From contig JANZKD010000227.1 in the NCBI GenBank assembly GCA_025061245.1, positions 1 to 5,525 on the forward strand: DNA of 5,525 bases, written 5' to 3'. The position numbers and the translations under genes are program-made. Positions 1-5,147 of the stretch are shown here, piece by piece (the stretch's first letter is position 1; every line of letters begins with the position of its first letter). This DNA comes from Candidatus Culexmicrobium profundum (GTDB taxonomy: Archaea > Thermoproteota > Methanomethylicia > Culexarchaeales > Culexmicrobiaceae). Under the pieces are notes generated by a model. It was not told where the DNA came from, ran no database searches, and saw only the letters and a program-made list of their open reading frames with translations.

Positions 1-1014
1 GTACTAGTTCCAATAGTAGCAGCTGCAGACTACACAATACCAAAAACTTCATCAAGAGCAATAACATCACCAGCAGGAACAGCAGACAGAATGGAAGTAT
101 TATGCCCAGTAAACCTATCTCTAGAAGAAATAGAAAAAGTAGTGAACAAGGTTAATGCATGCATAGTCTGGGGAGGAGCACTAGACTTAGCACCAGCAGA
201 CGATCTATTCATCCAGGTAGAATACCCCCTAGCAATAGACCCACTACTTCTACCATCAATAATAAGCAAAAAGAAGGCGATGGAAGCAGACTACGTAGTA
301 ATAGACATACCAACAGGAAGAGGAGCAAAAATAAAAACCATCGGTGAAGCACATGAACTAGCTAAAGAATTCATAGAACTAGGAAGAAGACTAGACATGA
401 ATATTCAATGTGCAATAACCTTCGGAGAACAACCACTAGGATACGCTATTGGACCAGCCCTAGAAGCCAGAGAAGCACTACTAACATTAATGGGAAAAGG
501 CCCTAAAGACCTAGAAGAAAAAGCAATAAACTTAGCAGGAATACTATTTGAAATGGTTGGAGAAAGCAATGGAAAGAAGAAGGCAAGAGAAATATTAAGA
601 AAAGGACTAGCTGAAAGAAAACTTAGAGAAATAATTGAAGCACAAGGAGGAAATCCAAAAATAAAAATTGAGGACATCCCAATTGGAAGAGAAAAAGCAA
701 TAATAACAGCAGCAAAAGAAGGTAGAATTGTTTGGATAAACAATAGAGACATAGCACATTTAGCAAGAACTGCAGGAGCACCAAAAGATAAGGGAGCAGG
801 AATACTATTAAACGTAAAACTCGGCGACTACGTCAAGAAAGGAGACAAACTATTCACAATTTACGCCGAGAGACTAACAAAACTTGAGGAAGCAATAAAA
901 CTAACCGAACAATTAGAAGTCATTGGAATAAGTAAGGACATTAGAGATCTAATGCTAATAGAAAGAATACCAACAGAAAAAATACATGAGAAAACATTCA
1001 TACTTGAACGATAA
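1..1014 (+). CDS. deoA: AMP phosphorylase (archaeal thymidine-phosphorylase family), 5'-truncated
   Basis: The reading frame is open from base 1 to the TAA at 1012-1014, giving 337 residues. The family is usually about 500 residues, so roughly the first third lies outside the window. The ATG at 91 is internal, because the residues before it (KTSSRAITSPAGTADRMEVL) are the conserved phosphorylase signature region. Further family stretches are WGGALDLAPADDL, the EYPLAIDP segment and a C-terminal lobe with INNRDIAHLARTAGAPKDKG and GDYVKKGDKLFTIYAE, which matches the pyrimidine-nucleoside-phosphorylase C-terminal domain. In this archaeal subfamily the enzyme splits AMP (also CMP and UMP) with phosphate to give the base and ribose-1,5-bisphosphate, feeding the nucleotide-degradation pathway that can end in type III RuBisCO. 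It is cytosolic. Codons end mostly in A (gca, cta, ata, aga, cca), unlike the ABC operon that follows. The symbol deoA is used by databases for this family; the AMP rather than thymidine assignment is inferred from the archaeal signature. Confidence 0.93.
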   Translation, partial: VLVPIVAAADYTIPKTSSRAITSPAGTADRMEVLCPVNLSLEEIEKVVNKVNACIVWGGALDLAPADDLFIQVEYPLAIDPLLLPSIISKKKAMEADYVVIDIPTGRGAKIKTIGEAHELAKEFIELGRRLDMNIQCAITFGEQPLGYAIGPALEAREALLTLMGKGPKDLEEKAINLAGILFEMVGESNGKKKAREILRKGLAERKLREIIEAQGGNPKIKIEDIPIGREKAIITAAKEGRIVWINNRDIAHLARTAGAPKDKGAGILLNVKLGDYVKKGDKLFTIYAERLTKLEEAIKLTEQLEVIGISKDIRDLMLIERIPTEKIHEKTFILER

Positions 1015-1045
1015 AAGACTAAAAATATTTCCATAAACTTAATCC
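1015..1045 (-). terminator. U-rich terminator candidate for the leftward ABC operon
   Basis: On the minus strand, 30-60 nt after the last operon gene stops, the transcript would run through GGTTTTTGG and then ATATTTTTAGTCTTTTA. Archaeal intrinsic termination relies on such U tracts with little need for a hairpin. The 57-bp gap to the convergent AMP phosphorylase gene holds nothing else I can recognise. This rests on base composition only. Confidence 0.3.
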
Positions 1046-1071
1046 AAAAACCAGTATCAATTTAATAGAAA

Positions 1072-1626
1072 TTATCGACGCATTAAAAATTTATCTCTAA
1101 TAAATCCAGAAATATAAAAGATAGTTCCTAAAACACCTATAATCACTGCCACCTTTAGCCTAAAATAATCAAAACTAACTTGTCTTCTAGCTATAATTCC
1201 ATAAAATGGGAACTTACCAACATTATAAATGAGAATTACATAGAAATTCGGGATCTCAATTGAGAATTTCATCTCCACAACTTGATGATCCCTATCTAAA
1301 TATATAGTCTTATTTAACAATGTATCGTTATTTTTATAACTGTTAATCCAATTATTAAAACGTTCTATATCAAATATCATTACATTCAAAACTGCACTTT
1401 CATTTCCTAAATATTCAAAGTAAAATTCATATTCGGCTGCATTCATTATTATAATTTCATTAACAGATTGATTAATCCCTAAGGGTGGAAAGGCTGGAAA
1501 AGGGGCGATTTTACTCTTACCATACTGATAAACAGTTTTGGGATTAGTCATGCTGGAATAGCCTAATGATAAAAAGAGTAATATTGAGATTATAAGAGAT
1601 ACTTGGCCGATTCTTCTCGTCCTCAT
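1072..1626 (-). CDS. Membrane-anchored ectodomain protein, third gene of the ABC operon
   Basis: I do not recognise the family. The 184-residue product has an N-terminal hydrophobic helix (about residues 6-23, after the basic MRTRR) and a second helix near the C-terminus (about 158-176, followed by IRDKFLMRR). Between them lies a segment of about 130 residues. That middle part carries four N-glycosylation sequons (NQS, NES, NDT, NKT) and alternating beta-like stretches such as FYVILIYNVG, so it is probably outside the cell. The start is taken at the ATG at 1626 because GGTGA sits 4 nt before it; this site overlaps the TGA stop of the permease, indicating coupled translation. A longer start at 1650 would overlap the permease by 20 bp and add MSNLKGEK. 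As the last gene of an ATPase-permease operon it is plausibly an accessory extracellular subunit of the transporter. Its topology resembles that of the protein at 3673-4523, although I see no clear sequence match. Confidence 0.75.
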   Translation of the reverse strand: MRTRRIGQVSLIISILLFLSLGYSSMTNPKTVYQYGKSKIAPFPAFPPLGINQSVNEIIIMNAAEYEFYFEYLGNESAVLNVMIFDIERFNNWINSYKNNDTLLNKTIYLDRDHQVVEMKFSIEIPNFYVILIYNVGKFPFYGIIARRQVSFDYFRLKVAVIIGVLGTIFYISGFIRDKFLMRR

Positions 1627-1629
1627 CTT

Positions 1630-1638
1630 TTCACCTTT
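1630..1638 (-). promoter_or_regulatory. Shine-Dalgarno GGTGA overlapping the permease stop codon
   Basis: The minus strand reads AAAGGTGAAAAGATG. The TGA at 1633-1631 ends the permease and is also part of the GGTGA that precedes the ATG at 1626 by 4 nt. The same motif and spacing occur before the genes at 3279 and (as GGTGG) 5148, so it is the normal strong signal in this genome. It decides the start of the downstream gene. Confidence 0.7.
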
Positions 1639-2464
1639 CAAATTCGACAAATTTACAAAATACTATAAATGAAATAAGGAATGAAAGCAGTATTATAGAT
1701 AAAACAGTCAATAAAATGAAGTTTATTGGAATTTCCTCTAAAGGATGCCCTAAAAACCCAATGATAATGTTAGGATATTTAGCTATAACTGAAGATAACG
1801 TAAGTATAAATAGTATTCTCATCAATGAAACTGGAATAATATAGTAGTATGGATACGAAACATATCCAAGCTCCACCATAAAGTTAATAATAAACCATAG
1901 TGAGATTGAAACTATAGTTGATATCAACCAATTTCTCTTAATTATAATTGAGAAAAATGTTACAATTGAGGAAATATATAGGATATTTATGACTGAGCAG
2001 ACAAATAAACCAAAGTAGTTAATTGGGTCAATTAATCCTGGCAGCTCTAAAAATAGTGTTAATATAGTTGGTGACAAAAATATAATTAGACTATATAAAA
2101 TATTGGCAATGAGCTTCCCTGACAGATATTCAAATCGACTCACTGGATTTATTAGTATGGTTTCAGCTTCACCTCGCTCTATTGAATGACCTATGCTATA
2201 TGCGAAGATTATTGGTAATAACAAACTTATGATTGAATATTGATATCTTAATAACTTAATATTCAAATATACTATGGCCTTAAATATATATGGATAAACA
2301 TCCCTCAATGTGTACAATTCTAATATTGAAGTTTTGATCTCCAATTTATTTGCAAAATCAATTGGCAGGAGAAGAAAGAAAACCAATACGATCAAAATCT
2401 CTAAAAAGGGAAAGCTAAACCTCTCCTTCAACTCTAGTTTTGCAATTGAACACATGTTCTTCAT
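1631..2464 (-). CDS. ABC-2 type transporter permease
   Basis: The 277-residue protein is very hydrophobic, with about six membrane segments: roughly residues 17-36, 60-80, 112-135, 148-172, 178-197 and 246-270. A short cytoplasmic N-terminus (MKNMCSIAKLELKERF) precedes the first helix, typical of ABC-2 permeases. After the second helix comes SIERGEAETILINPVSRFEYLSGKLIAN. This fits the ABC-2 family pattern of E-rG plus a P-x-S/R run before a GK helix, the loop that contacts the ATPase. It would form the membrane channel of an exporter with the ATPase encoded just upstream (3-bp gap). The ATG at 2464 is preceded by AAGGAG about 10 nt upstream; a second ATG three codons later is possible. The cargo cannot be read from the sequence. 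The local base composition is strikingly A/T-rich (12 G/C in the 60 bases from 1921). Confidence 0.88.
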   Translation of the reverse strand: MKNMCSIAKLELKERFSFPFLEILIVLVFFLLLPIDFANKLEIKTSILELYTLRDVYPYIFKAIVYLNIKLLRYQYSIISLLLPIIFAYSIGHSIERGEAETILINPVSRFEYLSGKLIANILYSLIIFLSPTILTLFLELPGLIDPINYFGLFVCSVINILYISSIVTFFSIIIKRNWLISTIVSISLWFIINFMVELGYVSYPYYYIIPVSLMRILFILTLSSVIAKYPNIIIGFLGHPLEEIPINFILLTVLSIILLSFLISFIVFCKFVEFER

Positions 2465-2467
2465 TAT

Positions 2468-3211
2468 CTAAATTCTCCTTACAAGTTTCAAGTATAAGGC
2501 TTCAATTTTATCACGTTCATTAACTCTTATTTTATATTTGTCGGTCAAATAATCAACGGGTCCATGATCCAATATAACACCACTTTTCATAAATACAATG
2601 TAATTACATACTTTAGTTAATTCAGGTAGAATATGAGACGAAATAATTACACTTATCCCTTTTTTATAATAAATTTCTTTAATCTTATTCAGCATCCTCA
2701 ATCTTCCATCAACATCCATATTCGCTGTTGGTTCGTCGAGGATTAATAATTTGGGATCGCCCATTAATGCACATGCCAAAGAAAATCTTCTTTGCATACC
2801 CGCAGATAAAGTATTTATCTTTCGATGAGCTTCACCCTCTAATTCAACAAAACTTAAAACGTCTTCAATCTGCTTAATAGTTTCAGAATAGTTAAGCCCC
2901 CTAATTTCAGCAATAAAGTGCAAGTAATCCCTACATGAAAGAGATTTTGGATATATTGGTCTTTCCAGCATAACTCCAATTTTATCTCTAATTTTAGTAC
3001 TTTCCTTCCAACAATCAAAACCCAAACAGTAGGCTTTACCAGATGTAGGTTTAATGAGGCCAAGTAAAATTCGTATAAGAGTTGTTTTACCAGACCCATT
3101 AGGACCAATAAGACCAATTATGCCTTTTCCTAACTTTAAATTTATATTTTTTAAAGCAACTACATCATCGAAGTTTTTATACAATCTTTCCATTACTACT
3201 AAGTCTTTCAT
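2468..3211 (-). CDS. ABC transporter ATP-binding protein
   Basis: This is a complete ABC ATPase of 247 residues. Walker A is GPNGSGKT (36-43), the Q-loop region is GVMLERPIYP (E83 in place of Gln, common in this subfamily), the signature is LSAGM (135-139, a variant of LSGGQ), Walker B is LLILDEPT (155-162), the D-loop is ANMD and the switch is SSH (H193). It resembles the CcmA/DrrA/NatA-type ATPases that pair with ABC-2 permeases, and it would energise export by the permease encoded next. The start is uncertain. A GTG at 3223 adds four residues, but the ATG at 3211 fits better: GTGA lies 8 nt upstream, and an A/T box at 3236-3245 is centred about 29 bp away, giving a nearly leaderless mRNA. 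It is the first gene of the leftward operon and is divergent from the secreted-protein gene. The export direction and cargo are inferred, not shown. Confidence 0.93.
   Translation of the reverse strand: MKDLVVMERLYKNFDDVVALKNINLKLGKGIIGLIGPNGSGKTTLIRILLGLIKPTSGKAYCLGFDCWKESTKIRDKIGVMLERPIYPKSLSCRDYLHFIAEIRGLNYSETIKQIEDVLSFVELEGEAHRKINTLSAGMQRRFSLACALMGDPKLLILDEPTANMDVDGRLRMLNKIKEIYYKKGISVIISSHILPELTKVCNYIVFMKSGVILDHGPVDYLTDKYKIRVNERDKIEALYLKLVRRI
2475..2480 (-). promoter_or_regulatory. Shine-Dalgarno AAGGAG for the permease gene
   Basis: The minus strand has AAGGAG inside the last codons of the ATPase gene, 10 nt before the ATG at 2464. It uses the GGAG part of the anti-Shine-Dalgarno target, whereas the other sites here use GGTGA. 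The longer spacing leaves the alternative ATG at 2455 open. Confidence 0.45.
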
Positions 3212-3235
3212 ACTAATCGTCACTTATTTAATAGA

Positions 3236-3245
3236 AATATATATA
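3236..3245. promoter_or_regulatory. Symmetric TATA-like box in the divergent promoter region
   Basis: AATATATATT is a perfect 10-bp palindrome in the gap between the divergent genes. Archaeal TATA boxes sit about 26 bp before the transcription start. From this centre that gives a start near 3267 on the plus strand, just before the GGTGA at 3270, and near 3214 on the minus strand, just before the ATG at 3211. A second A/T run, TTTTAAAATA (3251-3260), could serve either strand instead. No BRE element is clear. Confidence 0.45.
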
Positions 3246-3269
3246 TTACGTTTTAAAATAATAAAAATT

Positions 3270-3274
3270 GGTGA
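3270..3274 (+). promoter_or_regulatory. Shine-Dalgarno GGTGA deciding a GTG start
   Basis: GGTGA lies 4 nt before the GTG at 3279, the same arrangement as before 1626 and 5148. The only nearby ATG (3277-3279) runs straight into TGA, so the GTG in the signal-peptide frame is the start. Confidence 0.7.
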
Positions 3275-3278
3275 TTAT

Positions 3279-3680
3279 GTGAAAAAATATATAATATATG
3301 CATTTCTATTGTTAATAACATTCATATCCATAACAAACTTTCAATATGTTTATGCATATACAGCAGGCGATGATGATCCAGATCCAGTACGTGATCATTG
3401 CAAAGATGAGAAGTGGGGACTCTGCTTTAACCCATTTCAAATATGGAGTGTCTATGCGGAAATATGGGCGTATGAAACTAAACCAGAAGAATATACATCA
3501 GGACATGGCGAAGGTGAAGCTGATGGTTGTTGGGGAATTTGGCCAGACTACATATATGCAACTCAAGTTGTAATTACAAAGTCATATGCTTGGTGTAAGA
3601 AGAAAGCTCACTTTAGTAGTGCATGGGGAGATGATTGGTGGGCTACTGCCTATGCATACACATCAGTTTCATATGATTAA
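3279..3680 (+). CDS. Small secreted Trp/Tyr-rich protein with four cysteines
   Basis: I do not recognise the family. The GTG start after GGTGA gives 133 residues; the frame stays open further upstream, but that part is antisense to the ATPase gene. Residues 1-26 form a classical Sec signal peptide: basic KK, a hydrophobic core of about 15 residues, then QYVYA with likely cleavage after A26 (or A29 in YTA). The mature part of about 107 residues begins with an acidic GDDDPDPVRD run. It holds four cysteines (C41, C49, C84, C106), enough for two disulfides, nine tryptophans, many tyrosines and a GHGEGEADGCWGIW segment. It ends in aromatic, small-residue stretches (DDWWATAYAYTSVSYD). No membrane anchor or sequon is present, so it is probably released. 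It is divergent from an ABC exporter and overlaps the start of the next gene by 8 bp, which suggests a shared transcript. A secreted antimicrobial (archaeocin-like) or a cell-surface structural protein are both possible. The signal peptide argues for Sec rather than ABC secretion of this protein itself. Confidence 0.82.
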   Translation: MKKYIIYAFLLLITFISITNFQYVYAYTAGDDDPDPVRDHCKDEKWGLCFNPFQIWSVYAEIWAYETKPEEYTSGHGEGEADGCWGIWPDYIYATQVVITKSYAWCKKKAHFSSAWGDDWWATAYAYTSVSYD

Positions 3681-4523
3681 AAGTAAGAAAAATTTTTTAT
3701 AATATTTATATTATTAAATACTTTACATATCTTTTCACTTATAAAAGTTGAAAACACAACCAAAATAACTTTATCGTATAATTTAAAAATACTCGTTATT
3801 CAATTTGATTCACTTTACGGTCCGGCTATATACACTAGAAGCAGCAAAAGTGCTTTTGAAGGTATTCTTAATATTACATTAAACAGCATTAATAAAGATT
3901 TCTGGCTAATGAACTTATTATTAAGTGTAAAAAGTAACAATGGAATTATCTATTATAATAGCTCATCCTATTATTTGAACAGGAAATTAAGAGTTTTATA
4001 TTCACCTAATATGGAAAAGTTAGGTGTATCAGGTTTTATTCTAAATTCTCGGTCAATAAATGAAAGCTTTATAGTTGTTTCATTTTCTAACTATACTTTT
4101 AGGGGTAAAATTATAGGAGAAACAGTACAGTATGTAATTAATAACTATCAAGAATGCTTCGTGATTGAGGCTATATTAAAGGTGGGGAGATCATATTTTG
4201 GTCCATCTTATCTATATGATAAAGATACAGGATATCTAGTTTATACGGATGGAATAGTTGTGGATCCATCACTATATTACATGGATAACATATTCTTTAT
4301 AATAGTAAAAGAGATGAATTTAGTTTACATCAATGTAGATTTAGGTCCAGAGGTTCATCCTTTGAGGATATTCCGAAATAAATGGATGCTATTAGCTATC
4401 ATATTAACCGTGATTATTATATTGCTTCTTATATTCAAACTCTCAAAATCGAAATGCTCTACAATTAAAGAAGATTTTAAATATTTTCATAAAAGTTTAA
4501 GCCAAAATTCAGAAGTCTCTTGA
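3673..4523 (+). CDS. Membrane-anchored extracellular protein, frame interrupted by one -1 shift
   Basis: I do not recognise the family. An ATG at 3673 overlaps the preceding stop (ATGATTAA) and encodes MIKSKKNFL before TAA at 3700. One step back at the T run (3693-3698) joins it to a frame open to the TGA at 4521-4523, giving about 283 residues: MIKSKKNF, then the hydrophobic IIFIILLNTLHIFSLI of a signal peptide. The joined frame has no ATG, GTG or TTG between 3687 and 3909, so without the shift the only start is ATG 3909 (204 residues), which loses the signal peptide and about 55 ectodomain residues. The ectodomain (about 27-237) has sequons NTT, NIT, NSS, NES and NYT and a YLYDKDTGYLVYTDG strand pair. 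One helix (about 238-255) and a basic cytoplasmic tail follow. It is probably co-transcribed with the secreted protein and could tether, receive or neutralise it. The shift may be programmed, a phase-variable tract, a real mutation or a sequencing error. Confidence 0.68.
3693..3702 (+). other. Candidate slippery site T TTT TTA followed by TAA stop
   Basis: In the frame of the ATG at 3673 the bases read T TTT TTA TAA. T TTT TTA fits the X XXY YYZ pattern for -1 tandem slippage and is identical to the HIV-1 gag-pol slip heptamer; the overlapping A AAT TTT also fits. Slipping back one base leads directly into the long signal-peptide frame. The run of six T could equally cause polymerase slippage. 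I see no stable hairpin in the A/T-rich bases downstream. Confidence 0.45.
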
Positions 4524-4839
4524 AATGTTCGGTGTTTTTTGTAAGTAGTGGAATTTTATTTGAGATAGCTGTTGCTCCTATTAGTAGATCTCTATCATCT
4601 ATTAAGTCACCTTGTTTTTTGAGCTTTCGCCATATTTCTGTTGCCTTTATAAGAACATTATTGTCAATAGGAATTATTGTGAACAAGTCTTCCAGTACGT
4701 CTTTAACCTCAATATAATCACTTCTTCCCCGTATGAACTCGTATAGTGATATTATTGAAATATAGAGGTCGCCTTCTGGCAGCTCACTTACTCCCTTTTC
4801 AATGTCAATTAATACGTCAGTGTCTAGAAGTATCTTCAT
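4477..4839 (-). CDS. vapC: VapC-type PIN-domain ribonuclease toxin
   Basis: The 120-residue protein has the size and motifs of a complete PIN domain. LLDTDVLID carries D6, SLYEFIRG carries E34 and DDRDLLIGATA carries D84, with N102 in LTKNTEHF at the fourth metal-site position; the acids bind Mg2+/Mn2+ for RNA cleavage. VapC toxins cut tRNA or rRNA and are held inactive by VapB. The ATG at 4839 lies inside the end of vapB (23-bp overlap), with a GAGGTTGAG purine-rich ribosome site 5-13 nt upstream, so translation is probably coupled. The last 15 codons and the stop overlap the convergent membrane-protein gene by 47 bp (4477-4523). The RNA target cannot be read from the sequence. Confidence 0.9.
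   Translation of the reverse strand: MKILLDTDVLIDIEKGVSELPEGDLYISIISLYEFIRGRSDYIEVKDVLEDLFTIIPIDNNVLIKATEIWRKLKKQGDLIDDRDLLIGATAISNKIPLLTKNTEHFKRLLNFGLNFYENI
4535..4540 (+). terminator. T6 tract just after the membrane-protein gene
   Basis: GTTTTTTG begins 12 nt after the TGA at 4523 and could act as an archaeal U-tract terminator for the rightward transcript. It lies antisense within vapC, so it is also fixed by vapC coding. The evidence is weak. Confidence 0.25.
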
Positions 4840-5044
4840 TTAAGCTCAACCTCAACTTTATTTCTTCAAGATCAAAATCACGTTTATCCCTCGATTTACG
4901 TAGTTTAGCTACTGCCTCGTTGATGCGTTTTTTATATTCTTCTAAAGCCATTTTTCTTAGAAATTCATCCCAAGACAGATCGCCTCGAAGGCGATCTAAC
5001 AGTTTTTTTGTCTCATACTTTATGGTTATAGTCGTTGAGGGCAT
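4817..5044 (-). CDS. vapB: VapB-type antitoxin
   Basis: The 75-residue protein begins MPSTTITIKYETKKLLDRLRG and continues DLSWDEFLRKMALEEYKKR. A short beta strand (TTITI) is followed by two helices with the S-W/F-x-E-F-L pattern of the small archaeal VapB antitoxins (ribbon-helix-helix-like, PF02697-type). A charged C-terminal tail (KLRKSRDKRDFDLEEIKLRLSL) would wrap VapC. Its place directly upstream of vapC with a 23-bp overlap supports the call. The ATG at 5044 is preferred: a TATA-like run 15-30 bp upstream would give a nearly leaderless mRNA. A TTG at 5056 would add four residues (MVIK). VapB-VapC complexes usually repress their own promoter, and the repeat and palindrome at 5055-5088 are candidate operators. 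Confidence 0.85.
   Translation of the reverse strand: MPSTTITIKYETKKLLDRLRGDLSWDEFLRKMALEEYKKRINEAVAKLRKSRDKRDFDLEEIKLRLSLNEDTSRH
4977..4997. repeat. Perfect inverted repeat inside vapB
   Basis: The arms AGATCGCCT and AGGCGATCT (9 bp, perfect) flank the 3-nt loop CGA. On the vapB mRNA the hairpin closes on a UCG or UUCGA loop. It is G/C-rich in otherwise A/T-rich sequence and falls on the codons for DRLRGDL. Confidence 0.6.
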
Positions 5045-5054
5045 TTTAATTACC

Positions 5055-5088
5055 AATTATAAATTGTAAATTATAAATTTAAATTTAT
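5055..5088. promoter_or_regulatory. vapB promoter and operator candidate: direct repeats plus palindrome
   Basis: AATTATAAATT occurs at 5055-5065 and again at 5069-5079 (14-bp period). The second copy runs into a perfect 16-bp palindrome, ATAAATTTAAATTTAT (5073-5088). The stretch lies in the 103-bp gap between the divergent vapB and LLM genes. It contains the likely vapB TATA box and may be bound by the VapBC complex. Very A/T-rich DNA produces such symmetry easily, so the binding role is inferred. Confidence 0.45.
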
Positions 5089-5103
5089 TGAATGAGCAAT
5101 CCC

Positions 5104-5143
5104 GATATAATTATTAGCGTGTTAAGTTATGCTTTATTGGTGG
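5104..5143 (+). promoter_or_regulatory. Likely TATA box and GGTGG ribosome site of the LLM gene
   Basis: GATATAATTATTA (from 5104) is a TATA-like run that would place a transcription start near 5131-5137. GGTGG at 5139-5143 is 4 nt before the ATG at 5148, matching the spacing of the other ribosome sites in the window. The ribosome site is clear; the TATA box is less sure. Confidence 0.5.
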
Positions 5144-5147
5144 TTAT

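Noticed and set aside
30..752. Opposite- and alternate-frame ORFs over AMP phosphorylase (30-269, 159-347, 405-752)
   Set aside because: The AMP phosphorylase frame is unambiguous and continuous. These ORFs have biased, low-complexity translations with no start signals.
2854..3117. 87-residue minus-strand ORF in another frame of the ATPase
   Set aside because: It is a shadow of the ATPase gene, whose motifs are complete in the main frame; the shadow has no ribosome site or domain.
3054..3278. Plus-strand ORF beginning at 3054, extending the secreted protein upstream by 75 codons
   Set aside because: This part lies antisense inside the ATPase Walker A region. The signal peptide and a GGTGA site set the real start at GTG 3279.
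3346..3573. 75-residue plus-strand ORF inside the secreted-protein gene
   Set aside because: It overlaps fully in another frame, with no ribosome site and no recognisable feature.
3909..4523. ATG 3909 as the true start of the membrane protein
   Set aside because: It has no convincing ribosome site, and the frame upstream encodes a hydrophobic signal-like segment and sequons in continuity. The 3909 form is kept only as the fallback if the shift is disabling.
4520..5069. Plus-strand ORFs antisense to vapC and vapB (4520-4717, 4746-5069)
   Set aside because: They mirror the vapBC genes, whose PIN residues and operon overlap are clear.
5055..5088. CRISPR-like or tandem repeat array
   Set aside because: There are only two 11-bp copies with a 3-bp spacer in A/T-rich promoter DNA; no repeat-spacer structure exists anywhere in the window.
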